Assembly (NCBI GenBank): GCA_019916065.1
Contig: CM034240.1
Location: 40,512,561 to 40,576,560 of the forward strand
Direction: 5' to 3'
Length of the DNA: 64,000 nt
DNA from: Vitellaria paradoxa
Lineage: Eukaryota; Streptophyta; Magnoliopsida; Ericales; Sapotaceae
The translations under genes and the position numbers were made by a program. Of the stretch, positions 11,937-25,100 are shown in pieces; position 1 is the stretch's first letter; each line of letters begins with the position of its first letter. Under the pieces are notes generated by a model that saw nothing but the letters and a program-made list of their open reading frames with translations, ran no database searches and was not told where the DNA came from.

Positions 11937-12669
11937 TTTAACAAGTTAGTTCTTTCGAATTTGGCAAGAACTGAGTGACTCACTGAGAGTGTGATGTGCG
12001 GCCTGCGCTGGTGCTAGAGATTACGGGTGAGTGAGCTGCCGTCAGGAGCTGAAACAGTGAGGGTTGAGAGTGAGAGAGAGAGCGAGAGAGAGAGTAACGG
12101 AGATCGAGTTAGGGTTTGTGATATATGCCAGCAAAGAACCGCCAGTTCATAGCGCGGTTGTTCAAGAACCGCGACTTCAAATCGTGTTTCAGCTAAAGAA
12201 CCGCTGTTCATAGTGCGGTTGTTCAAGCACTACAACTTCAATTCGCATTTTATGTCTCCGGATCAATACAAACCCGCTACCTGATATTGCAATTCTTCAT
12301 CAAATATACCTGATAACCGCGACTAAAAAACGTAATTTCTCACTAACCGTAAATTTCAAATTAGTTTCCTCTCGACTGTAATTACAGATTTAGCTCCTTA
12401 AGCATATGTAAAACAAGAAAAAGTCCCCAATTACAACCGACCTAACTAACGGCCAGGACAACCCTCCAAAAACCCCGCCTAATGTCAAGGCTAACCGTCA
12501 AAATCTTTTTCGAAAGCCGAAAAATTTCAAACCCCCCCCCCTCTCTCTCTTTCTCACATTCTCTGCTGCAACACTTTTCTTCGTTTTGTCTTTCTCATGG
12601 TGAAACACTCTCTCTCCTAGTTTTTTTTTTTTTTTAATGTAAATCCCAACAAAACTCGGGCAATGGAAG
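11937..12669 (+). promoter_or_regulatory. Upstream region and probable 5' leader of the CNGC gene
   Basis: This stretch leads into the channel gene. It has a GA tract (about 12067-12094), a 61-bp direct repeat (12129-12250) and, close to the start codon, a long pyrimidine tract (about 12530-12560, C10 then CT repeats) and a T run at 12620-12634. Pyrimidine-rich leaders are common in plant core promoters. No clear TATA box was fixed, and the transcription start is unknown. Confidence 0.45.
12129..12250. repeat. 61-bp direct repeat upstream of CNGC
   Basis: Two copies begin at about 12129 and 12190. Each carries AAAGAACCGC, a TTCATAG-GCGGTTGTTCAAG-like segment and an ACTTCAA-TCG segment. They differ at several bases. 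Confidence 0.75.
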
Positions 12670-13119
12670 ATGAATAACCTGGAACACTATTCGGCGTCAA
12701 AACTCCGCAATTTCCCCAAATCCCTCCCTCTCCCTTTCATCTACAATCATCAACAGCCATGGTGGCACCAAATTCTCGACCCCGGAAGCGAGTTCGTCGA
12801 CCAGTGGAACCGCATCTTCATGGTGATCTGTCTCATTGCCGTCTTCATCGACCCTCTCTACTTCTTCCTCTCCGAAATCGGCGACGAGGTTTGCATTAAG
12901 ACCGACATAGCCTTGGGCGTCTTCGTCACCGTCTTGCGCTGCGTCGTCGACCTCTTCTCCATTTTGCATATGGCGATGAAGTTCCGGACCGCTTACGTGG
13001 CGCCCAGCTCCTGGATTTTTGGGCGCGGAGAGCTCGTTACCGATCCGGGGTTGATCGCATTGCATTACTTGAAATCTGATTTCGTGATCGATCTTGCTGC
13101 AACACTTCCGCTCCCGCAT
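12670..13119 (+). CDS. CNGC exon 1: N-terminus and S1-S3
   Basis: 150 codons from ATG at 12670; an ATG just upstream (12664) runs into a stop after a few codons, so 12670 is preferred. S1 is about residues 50-68 ([18 protein letters not shown]), S2 82-103, S3 135-148. The conserved [10 protein letters not shown]...FGRGEL loop sits at 105-122; the usual SRVF is SWIF here. It ends at the conserved ALPLP(Q)-type site (LPLPH) with donor GTAAAT. The N-terminus is short for the family. Confidence 0.9.
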
Positions 13120-16100
13120 GTAAATTCTTCAAATTAATTTAATTTTATTTATTTATTTTTTTGGGAGGGGGGGTTCGGAATTTTGTTAGGGTTTGTCTTA
13201 TTGCAATTGCTAATCTATTCGTCCACCAACGGTTAATTTTCCGAGCTACATTCATCTCTTTTTGCGAACTTATTGAAGCTTTAAAGATGGGTTTCAAGAC
13301 GAACTTGAGAGTTCTAACACAGAAGATTATGTCGGATTTGAGATAGCAACGTAAAAGCTGTCATTTCAAATTCTTCATATAGTTGTATAAAAAATTCTAA
13401 TGCAAAAATTTTCTTGCATCTCTATGGCAAGCAGATTCATATTTTTGTTAAGAATTTGGTCAAATCCATCCATTTTGAACTTATCCATTCAAACAGAGCA
13501 TTAAATTTAGAACCTTTTTAGAGAGGATTTCAGTTTTAACTTCTGTGTAACTGTGCGTTGAAAATGCCCTTGATTGATAGTCTACTGAAAGTTTTCAGAT
13601 TTAACCCTTTAATTAAATTATTAGATGACTCTTTGATGTTTATTTTCTAGTTCTTAAGTTCTTTTGTTTGTTGTTGACTCTTGAATGATATCTTAGATTA
13701 AAGCAGTTAATTTGGTGGGCTAATTGTTGATGGTCGATTGAGACAGTACGGGCGAGGATGATATTGTTCAGATTCATCAACATTTTTCTTGCATTTGTTT
13801 TGTTTGTTGATATGAAGAGAGTTCATGCAATCTTTTCCCGTTATGGTCCTGCAGTTTTTATTAATGTCATTTTATTTTGTTGATAGTTTAGTTTTTTCTG
13901 TTTGGTGTTGGCAGATTCTCATCTGGTTTGTAATCCCAGCTGTGAAAGCCCCTGCAGCGGCTCATGCTAACCATACCCTGTCTCTCATTATTATCTTTCA
14001 GTATATTCCACGGTTGTTTGTTATTTTTCCTTTGAACCAGAGAATTATTAAAACTGCAGGAGCTGTGGCTAAGACTACTTGGGCAGGGGCAGCATACAAT
14101 CTCCTTCTCTATCTGCTAGCAAGTCATGTAAGCACCCACACTTTATTGCCTTTTCTTGTTACTTTATATTGTCTGACTGACTCATTCCTTGATGTTGAAA
14201 CTCATACGATGTTGTAAGTCTTGTAAAAAAATTTATCAGTTCATTATTATAATTAGTGTTATTGTGGATTGTCAGTGCAGGTTTTAGGAGCATCATGGTA
14301 TGTGCTGTCCTTTGAGAGACAGTATTCTTGTTGGAGATATGAATGCTCGAAGGAGCAGAATTTAACACACTCTCCATCTTGTAATCATGTGTTTCTGGAT
14401 TGTAGCAGTATAGACAAGCCTGAACGCCAGTTTTGGTTTAACTTCACTAAAGTGCTTAGAGAATGTGATGCTGGAGGTAGTCATGATTTTCAGTTTGGAA
14501 TGTTTGCTGATGCCTTCACTGATGATGTTGCTTCTTCAAATTTCATTGCCAAATACTTTTACTGCCTTTGGTGGGGTCTGAAGAGTCTAAGGTATGCTCT
14601 ATTTCATCAAAAATTGTCCATTGTCCTTTTTTGTTCAATTTCAATTACCCTTTATCAATGGAGATGCTCCTCTGCATGTTCGTGTGTGTGTGGGTGGATG
14701 GGTGGTTGCAAAGCTTTACAGTAAATTTTACCAAAATTGTTTTCAAGATTCTTAGTTTGGTATATGAGACAGTTCATGGTTGCATTTATGAGATAGTTAT
14801 CGTGGAGAATATATAATTTTCACCCATCGCTTTTCATACCTGCTAATACCTTCATAGTTTCTTTCATGAGTAAACTCCAGTCACCACATTTAGTTTATCC
14901 CCAAGCTCAGTTACACATTTCCACAAACAGGGATTTATTGTAGAAAAGAAGATATGTGGGAACCAAACCAAGGCTGATGGAAACGCATTCTTGCTTGTAT
15001 AGATTGTATAGCTAAGATATAAAAATTGGAAGCTAAATATTATGCTTACTACTATTTAGTGAATTTAATAAGATTTAATTTTAATGTTGAAATTACAGTG
15101 GCATGCTGGCTTGCTTTCTAAGTATAATTAATCGAACATGGAATAAACAGAGTGAGGAGGTCTACGCAGAAACCTGAAAGCTGGGAAAAGACCATGCACT
15201 TCCAGCGCAATCAACCGGTCTGCACTACTGGACAAATGGTTTACAAGACAATCTTTTGACAGAGTTTGAATTGAACACCACAAACTAAACCTAGTTGCTT
15301 GCTGAGTCTACTTTCACCCATGCAGGACTGATGATGCTTAAGTTCACCACACTATGATGTTGAACTCCACAGTATAGAAGCTCTGTATTCAGACCTTACC
15401 AAAAGCTCTATAGTCAATGTACGAGAGTAGTATGGGGTTAAAAAAGATGATGAAACTCTCTCTGAAAATATCATCTAAGAGTTGTTGGCTTGGGCTAAAG
15501 ACTCCCTTTTATATTAGTAAGGCTTTACCCTGACAACTTCAGGGTTTGACGCTGAATAGCGATTTGGGGATTTCCAAAATTGAATTTAACCCTATCATTC
15601 AAGCTCCATGGCCATTGTTGGATCAGTCTAATGTATATCAAAAAACAGCTCTCAAAGCTTTTTAGTGCATCCAAAAAATCTAAGAAACATGCTTTCAGTT
15701 TGAATCCCTGCATTCAAACATAAAACCGACTGAACTCTTTGACAAGAAAACTGCAGCCAGATGAATAGATGATCTCTGCTGCCTTTAGTTTTGCACCATT
15801 TGCACTTTAAACAAAAATACAATGAATAATGACTTAAATTCAACCCGCTGTTTCTGTCCTCAAATTGCACCTTTAGAAACCTAACGCCTGCAAGTTATTT
15901 TACATCATATTGAGGGGCACAATATGATAATACTTGAGTCTTAAAGACAAAGCACTTACTTGGGCACAGAATATGTGACATAGAATAAGATTGGATATGA
16001 AATTTCACTAGACCTTCTTGGGACTTTTGATAGTTAAGTTTAGGTTAATGTTGAGTCTAAATTTTATTTTCTACTAGTCAATTAGTTTGCTGATTGTATT

Positions 16101-19100
16101 TGTTTATATTTTACTAGGTTTTAGAGTGAATTGCAATTTTGGTAACTTCCAGAATTGTTGGACATGGGCTGATAATGGATGTAAAGATCATATTCCAGGA
16201 AAGTTCTATTTTTTTATTCAAGCCACTGTTGGATACTGTAATTTAATAAAAGCTGCTAACCCAAGTCAATTTAATTCCATTAAAACTTAGAAAGTTTAAT
16301 CAAAATATGACCTGGGGACCTTGCATGGTACAATGGCAATAGCTCAGACTAGCGTAAGAATGCTAGTATGAGAGCAGCCACTTTATGTAGTAGTATATGG
16401 GTTAGGTTTATAACTTTATGTCCATTCTTAACACCCTTGACGACGGCAGACCAACATTGGGTGACGTCCTTAATCAAAATCTGAAACAAGATATAAAAGC
16501 CTCTATAAAAATTTCCAGCTATTGAGGGCATTCTAACCTCCTGATTGATTGAGCAATTTTCAATGTTGCCAGATTGAAGTAACCCAAGGATTCAATAGTT
16601 AAAAAAAAAAAAAAAAAAAAAAACACAGGAAACAGATAAATAACGTCCGAATCTGAAATTTTTCATTAACAAAAGAAATACATAGGATGGAGATGAGAGA
16701 AGATAGACAGAAAGAGAAGGTAGAGAAACCCTAAATTAGGGTGCCTTGAGTGGACAAAAAGGAGGAGGAGGAGGAGGAGGAGGAGGAGGAGAAGAAGAAG
16801 AAGAAGAAGATAGGGGAAAGGAGCTGCACTCCCACACAAACCCCAATGCCTCACACATTTTCATTTCAATTCCCCACCTAATTGCTTATTTATAGACAAT
16901 ACTCCCAAATGCAAGAGGTCATTGTCTAGTAATCGTCCAGTGCAAGTTCCAAGTCGAATCCACATGGAACGTGTATCATTCGGTGTTTGTTAACAATAGA
17001 TAGAAACTGAATGTCTGGGATGATTGTGATTTTAGGATAAAGTCGACACTATAGCTTTCAACCTCACCTAGCTCTCTCTCACTCTGGAGCAAGGCACACA
17101 CAACCAGCCAACTCCTAAATTCCTCACCAATTAAGAAGGTGATGGAGATGGTGGTAGGTGACAAAACTCAGAAGCCACATGGGAAAGATAAGAAAAGAAC
17201 TACGTGAAATTCTGGTGACTCAATCATCCCTCAGTCACACACACACCCATACATCCACATATTTGTAAATATGTTTAACACCAAATATCTAGGGATTTAA
17301 ATCCAAACAAATAACCATGGCTCAAATAATAGCTAAAACCAAACAATAAAATTTAAATAAAAATTCTACTAAGTCCACTAAAATAAATATACCACCACTA
17401 CTACAAAAATAAGTACAATACAAAACACCGAGTCATTCCATGGTCCATATAAATCCTTGGTGAGACAAGGTAGATGGAATGCTTCTCAAGGTTCTCTACC
17501 CAAGAATGGAATGTATAGAATTATTTTTGATCTTCTAAAGCCTCCTATGTCTAACAAATTCATTAATAATTGAAAATAACTATTCTAACGTCTCAAAAAC
17601 TTCTTTGAACATCCAGAGCTCAGAAGGAAGTCTTCGAATTACTAGCTTTGCAATGCTGAGAATGCCCCACCGTCTTGACCATAAGTTTGACTATCCAAAT
17701 TGTTGTGTGCACTGTGATTGAATATTTTTCGATAGTTCAGATCATCCTCATTTTTGTCTAGACCATAAGATACAAGTTCTATGTGGTCTAGACCATAGCT
17801 CCCAACTGTCTGGACCATTCTCTGATTTCTGCATTTTTTGCCTTTCTTCCATTTTGGATTTTCTTTGATGCTTTTTTTTTTTTGCCCCTGTTTTGTTTTA
17901 GAACCTTAAATGCAAAGTACAATAGTCGGGGGGAGGGTTGGTTGGGGGACCCTGTGATCGATCCTAGGTCACGAGCCAGCAACAATAATGCTATGCCACA
18001 TGAGCTACAGCCGCACTCAATTTGTGGATTCTTCTTGATATTTTTGTTCATCTTTTGCCATGTTTTACCCCAAAAACACTCTATCTAGCTCCTTGTGACC
18101 CTATAAGAGTGAACAAATGCACATAAATTGGGATATTATTATAAAAGTGAACTTTAAAGCATAAAATGCATGCAATGAACATAACTTAATGCGTCAAGAT
18201 GCAATTTGTGATGTTTATCTATCCCTTTCTAACTTGCTTGTGATATGACTGTAGTTAATATTATAGAAATGTCATTCAATATGTTAGTGCTAATACACTT
18301 TTCACTCATTTCTTGATATACAGTTCATATGGACAGAATTTGAATGCAAGGACGTATGTTGGAGAAACACTATTTTGTAGTCTTATTTGTCTTGCAGGTT
18401 TAGTTTTGTTCTCACAGCTGATTGGCAAAATGCAGGTATTATCTACTATCAGAAAAATGCACACAAAATATGCATATCGTTCTTGTACCAGATACTTTGA
18501 CATGATTTGGAGGGAATTTTTCCAAGAGCCTTACCCACGTTCAAAATGTGAAAAAATATAACTGCAGAAGGGATCAGAAACTTAACTTGGATGCAAACAA
18601 CTAGGGTGGTTAAAATTCCATTCCAACAGCTTGACTGTTTAGCTTTTAAATTAGAAGTTTGATTATGCTACCATTGACCATATTTTGACTTGTGATCAAA
18701 TCCACATTTTTTTAGATCTTCTTGGTATCAATTTGTCCTCATATATGATTCTTTTCTCCCTTTATATGCATGTTGTTTCTTCCAAGCTGATTTTGTTTTC
18801 TGGCAGTTTGGTATGTTTTCTGGCAGTTTGGTAGGGGGACAAATTAGTTGTTTCTGCTTCTTCTATGATTATTAAACTGCTGAAGAAAGACGTTGAAAAG
18901 AAAATGGGGATGTATACCTTTATGGTGCAAAAAGACCATGGAGTAAATTTAACATAATAGATCAATTAGGGGGAAAGAAATGGTGGAAAGTGACTTTTCG
19001 GGTGCTTGTAGACATATGGTGGCATATCTCTAATTTGTTAGTAGCCACTAGTTATACCAAATTTGCACTTTTCTCTAGCACCCCCCTCTCCCCTGGCGAA

Positions 19101-22100
19101 GAAAAAAATGGCTTGTTGAAATGATATGAACAATGCATCTTGTATTAGATGCTGTTATCAGTTTTGATACATGTCATCTAATTTTGTTAGATTTAAAAGA
19201 AAGAATAATTAGTTTTGAGAGACATTAAAATTCTCTGTTCCCTCATATTGTATTTATACTTGTAGATTATACTAAATTAGGAAATACAATCAAATCAAAT
19301 CAATGAAGTCCAATTCCTCAATTCTCACAAATCACAACTTCAATTATTTTAGAACATTCTAATAATTCTAACACTTTTCCTCAAACTAGAGCGTAGAAGT
19401 AAAAAATTCTCAATTTGGTAGACAATTTTTGAAATGAAGGTCAAGCCAAGGGTTTTCTGAGAATATCACCCAATTGAAAATCAGATTGTAGAAACGGAGC
19501 GGTGATATCGCGCTTGAGCAAGAGATCGTAGATAAAGTGGCAGTCAACTTCAATATGCTTTGTTCGTTCATGAAAACAGGATTGTCAGAAATGAATATTG
19601 CAGCCTGATTGTTACAAAATATGGACATTGGAGTTGGAACTGGAAGACCAAAGTCTTGAAGAAAAGAACACACCCAAAGCATCTTAGACGCAATACGAGC
19701 TATGGCACGATACTCAGCCTCTGCACTTGATTGAGCAATAACAATCTATTTTTTACTATACCAAGTTATGAGATTTTTACCAGCAAAGGTACAATATTGG
19801 AGGTAGACCTCTAATTTGAATGACTACTAGCCCAGTCTACATCTTTATATCTAATCACATCTGTGGTTGGGCAAAGTTGATAGAGTAAGCCTTGCCCAAG
19901 ATAAATACTTCAAAATGCGACGCGCAGAATCAAAGTAGAGTTGACAAGGAGCATGCATGAACTGATTGACTATACCAACTACATATGTAAAATCAGGTTG
20001 GATCACAGTAAGATAAATCAGCTTAGCCATAAGTCGATGATATCTCCTAACATTAAGGAATGAGTCACCACTCTCAGGGTTTAAAGGAACAGAAAGATCC
20101 ATAGGAGTATTAGTAGGATGAGATTCCAAAAGGTTAGTCTCATAAAGTAAATCCAAGGCATATTTCCTTTGAGATAAGGAGACACCCTATGAAGAGTAGG
20201 CAATCTCAATCCCTAAGAAATAGTGTAATGCTTCAAAATCCTTTGTATGGAACTCTTTAATCAAAATACACTTGCTGTCATCACATGAGATGATGATATC
20301 ATTCACATAAACAACCAAAACATGATTGACACACAAATACTAAGTGATCAGATGTGGACCGTTAAAAACTATAGTTAAGAAAAACAGAAAAAAACCAATC
20401 AAATCATGCCTATGGAGATTGTTTAAGTTTATACAAATTCCTATGCTAGCAACAACAAGATGTTCACTACCTGTAGAAACAAACGCAGGGGGCTAATCCA
20501 TGTATACCTTCTCTTGAAGTTCATCAAATAAGAAGCCATTTTTGACATCTAATTAGAATAAGGGTCATGACTTACTCACCGCAACAACCAATAAAATACA
20601 ACTGAGTTAAAGCAAGCCTCTGGTGAGAAGGTCTCTAGATAGTCCATGTCATAGGTCTGGGTGTTACCAACCGAGCCTTAAGTCTTTTGATAAATCTATC
20701 TGGCAGATATTTCACTGTGTATATCCAATGACACCCTATTGTCTTCTTCCTAGATGGGAGAGGAGTGAGCTCCCATGTACAATTGTGATGTAATGCCTGT
20801 ATTTTCTCATCCATCATTTTCTTCAAGCCAGGAGATAATAATGCATGCTTATGAAAGGTAGAAGCAGAAACAAAAGACAAGGCATAAACAAAAGACTAGG
20901 GACAAGGTGATACAGGACAATATGAAATAAAGTTAGCTATAGGACATTGAGTACAAACACGTTTACCTTTTGTAAGAGCATTCGAAAGATCATCAATGTC
21001 AAGGGGCTCATCCCAATAGAAGCAGAGATCTCAAATATAATAATAGCAAGTGTCTCAAGAGGCTCAGGATCCATTGAGATAGAGGTAACCGGTGCAGAAT
21101 GAGTACGATATATACCTTTAAGGGTGACATACTAGGAACAAGCATACTATAAATGGTAAGATTAGGATAGTCAAGAAGGTGTACCTGTGTAGTGTGAGAT
21201 AACTCCTCTCTCGAGAGGGAAGAGAAGGCTCACACTCACAAGAAGAGAATTCTCACTAGAGTGAAATGGGGGTAGACTAAAAAAAAAAATTAAATCAGCA
21301 GTACTAACAAAGTACTTATGAGAAGAAGGATCATAACAACAATAACACTTCTGATTGCAAGAGTAATCTAGAAAGACAACAACGAGCACGAGGGGAAAGT
21401 CTATATAAACCTGAATCTAAATTATCAACAAAAGTAATGCAACCAAAGGTATGATAAAGGAGAGAAAATAGAGCAATAGAAGGATACAAGAGGGAAAATG
21501 AGGATTGATTACTAAGAACAGGATAAGGAACACAGTTAATAAGATAATAGGTACTCAAGACACCATTACCCCAATATTGTTTTGGAATAATGCGAGTGAT
21601 ATCCAGTAAATGACGGTGTTTGCGTTCAACAACACCATTCTGTTGAGAAGTACGAATATAGGAAGTTTGAGGAAGAATGGCTTGCTTAACTTAGAATTGG
21701 GTCATAACAGATTGAGTGTATTTGAGAGCATTGTCAAAGTGAAGGATCTTAATTTTTTTTTTTTGTTAAATTGAGTTAGAATTTCATTATAAAACCATAA
21801 AATAATAGCAAGTAACTTAGAATGATGTTTCATAAAAAACGCTAAGTTGTACAGGAGTAATCATTAATAAAAATGATAAAATTCCAAAATCTATTAATAG
21901 AAGCAACTCTTGAAGGACCCCAAATGTCTGTGTGGACTACATCAAAAGGTTAAGATTGAGGACTAACATTATGACTCAAAAATAAACAATAGTGATGCTT
22001 GAAGACGAGTGGACGACTAACATTATGACTCAAAAATGACATTGCCACTATAAAGGAGAAAATGATGTATTGAAGGCTAAATGAGAAGGAAAAGTAAAGC

Positions 22101-25100
22101 TAGCGGGATCAAGCTAGTATAGGCTAGCCTATCCACATCCTGAACCAATCATCCTCTGTGTCTTGAAATCAAGAAAAAAACAAGAAGGAGAAAAGGTTGT
22201 GAAGCAGTTTAAAGATTTAATTAATTGACCAACACATAATAAACTAAAAGAAAATTTAGGTATAAAGAGACTCGAGGATAAGATTAAGGAAGGAGAAGGG
22301 TGAAGATGTCTGTCACCAGCAATAGGCTGGGAGGACCATCAATGAAGGTAATACTGTGAGTCGTAGCTAAATTAGAAAATAAGAAAGGATTATCTAATAT
22401 GTGCACACTAGCACCAGAGTTTGATTCATTAAGGGACACATGGAGAAGTAAAGCAAGCAGTACTATTTGAATGCGCCAAAGTGGCAGTAGATTTGGAAGA
22501 ACGAAAGATGCAAAGAGCCTGCATAATTGTCTCTAACTCAGTGGGGGTGAAGGGCTTGATCAAGGCGAAAAAGAGTCACTCAAATCATAAGTAATCAGTG
22601 TAGAAAAAGAGTCAATATCAATGGACTCAGTAGTAACATGATGGGCTTGATCAGGGCAATCATACTTTTTCTAGCAATATAGCTTGGTATTATTAGTTAC
22701 CCCACCAGGAAAGCCACGGCCTCCAGAGCCACTAACTTGGGTAGCAAAATTTGAACAACTAGGCAAAAGAGTTATTTGAGAGTGATGGCCTAAAGAGAAA
22801 CGCTGAAGACGAGAGTAAGCATTGGCCATGGTAGTATAATCTCACCCGCCAGAAGTTAATTCTAATAAATTACGAAGATTATCATTGAGGCTGAGAAGGA
22901 GTAGAATTGTCATGAGCTCATCCTACTATCGTATCATCTTAGTCTTAATTTCTGGAAAGGGGTGAAATTGTAGAAAACAATCACCTAGAGCTTTAAGAGT
23001 GCCATAATACTTGGACAACGACTGAGCACCTTGCCGAAAAGAGAAAATTTTCTCGCACACCTCAAAAATCTCCGAAATATACTCCTTTAGAGGAGTCTGC
23101 TAATGAATGTCGTAAGGCTAATGAATCCCGTATGGCTTTAGTAAAATCACACAAAACAACAATGCAAAAAACTAAAGGCTCCAAGCTATACCATATCCAA
23201 CTCGTAACAATAGCATCCAAAGTCTTCCATTGTTTTTGGGGGGGGGGGCGAAAAGAAAGAAAACTATGAGTCTGGTGGAGGATATGTAATAGATTTTTTC
23301 AATTGGCGGCCAATCAAGAGTATACGAATAGTATGAGACTATGTTAAATAATTTGTTCAATTTAGCTTTTCACTAGAGATGGATTTAGGAAGATTGTCAA
23401 CTAGCACAACAGAGACAATAAGAGAAGACCAGGTACCAATAGTCTTAATCTCAGTGGGATTGATAGCTATAATAAACAAGAACAGAAGATAATTAAGTGA
23501 GCAGTAACAGAGGCGTTGGACCTAGGCAATGAACAAGGAGAAATTTATCGGTCTCAACAACAAGCACAAAGAAATTAGAGTGAGTGAAGACGAGTGAAGA
23601 GGAATAAGAACATTGAGCAAAGGGCTACTAGAGGTCGCTTACATTAGGCGACCACCATGGAATGTTACAAGAAGGCAATTGATGAACACGCGCCGACAAG
23701 CGCCCCCAAAAGCTCCGCGAGTGAGATCTGGCATAGGAAGCTCCTATAGCATGTGGGAGTGTGTGATTGAGCCGTTGATGATCAGCCTTCCCCTAATGTC
23801 GTCGCTGGTGGTGGATGACCTCTATGGTGGTGGTTGTCGACCTCTACGATGGTTGAATGAAGGAGCTACGGCGACAACTAGGGTTTGCTTATACATATAT
23901 ATATATATTGAAGGCTTTAATACCAAGTTAGAAGACATAAAAATTTAGTTTTGAGAGATTAAAATTCTCTCCTCCCTCGTATTGTATTTATACTTATAGA
24001 TTACACTAAATTAGGAAATAACTCAATCAAATCCCTCAAATCCACATAAATCAGAACTGCGATTATTCTACAACATTGTAATAATTCTAACAGTTAGTTT
24101 TGGCTATCGGATTAGCCTATTGCTTTTTCTATTAGAGATCAAAATATGGAAGATGATGTGTTGAAAATTATGGTTTCAAGTGATATGTTTTATTGGATTC
24201 ACTGAGCAAGAACTTTCTACCACTTTTTTTCTTCGCCTTTTTCAAGTAATCCTCTAGATTTTAATGTTTTCTTTTCTCTTTTGACTCTGGAAAAGCTTAA
24301 CTAGACAAAGCATTGTAACATTTTCTCATTTTATATATTGTGCCTTATCCAGGTCCATGTGAATTTAAGTTTTAGATCATAATGTCCTCTGTTGTCAGTC
24401 TCAATTGATCATTTTCATCTTTTATCCTTCTTTCTCTTTTAACTTGTAGGCATTTTGCCTAATTGCTGGGCATTTATGCTATAATGGCGAGCCTTGCAGT
24501 TTCTATATAGATTTGTTTCCTCATTCCTTTTCCATTTTTTCTGCTTTGGTACAATGAGAAGTTTTTCTTGCATCCTTACTGGGCTGGATTATGTTGACTT
24601 AATTTTGAAAGTTGGAGGGTGTTAATGAATGCACATTTATGTATTTACGAGTGTATATTCATGTACCTAGGAAAATATAACTAGTTTAGGTTCTTTAATT
24701 TGAATGTATTGTATCTGTATAGTTGTGTATAAATACAAAGACTAACAACCCATGTTGGGAGTGTCAAGAACCTTCAATCCTTTGAATTTATAACATGGCA
24801 TCGAATTAATTTCTGTGAAGAATAGTAGAAGAAAGAACAGTCTTTAGACAAACGAAGTGCAGTCGGCGAGTGAAGGACTGTCCAATCTTCTTTGGTGGTC
24901 TATTGATTTTGTGTATATCGGAGAAGTTGCCTGCCGCCAACGAGCCTATCCGCCGAAATCGCCTCGTCGGAAATCCAGCCACACGCCCACATGTGCTGTC
25001 AATCACTGGCCCATGAAGCCTATCACGTTACCTTTGCTAGCGCGTGAGAATGCATGGATCACCAGTTCGATCTGCTTCCTTTTTCTAGTGCCGTCATCCC

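Larger units (their letters stand above)
14592..18323 (+). other. CNGC intron 3 (3.7 kb)
   Basis: GT-AG intron between pore helix and selectivity filter. It holds an A run (about 16601-16622), a GGA/GAA microsatellite (16762-16811) and a SINE-like insertion (about 17870-18020). The rest has no recognised coding sequence; 15140-16000 and 16600-17850 may be old insertions of unknown type. Confidence 0.75.
19185..24092 (-). mobile_element. Degenerate Ty1/copia retrotransposon A in CNGC intron 4
   Basis: Two similar LTRs (23926-24092 and 19185-19373) flank minus-strand gag, integrase, RT and RNase H remnants in copia order. The primer site, complementary to tRNA-Met with changes (TGGTATTAAAGCC), is at 23913-23925, and a GAGGAAAAG purine tract lies next to the other LTR. 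Frameshifts and stops occur throughout, so it is inactive. Its orientation is opposite to the host gene. No clear 5-bp target duplication is seen. Confidence 0.85.

Noticed and set aside
12697..13119. 140-residue open frame on the minus strand
   Set aside because: It is the shadow of CNGC exon 1 and has no familiar domain.
17950..18010. Functional tRNA gene
   Set aside because: Only A- and B-box-like parts are present, without a cloverleaf; tail and flanks point to a SINE.
19180..24097. Target duplication of copia A
   Set aside because: A GTTAG match exists only if the LTR end is moved away from its TG...CA form, so it is not reliable.
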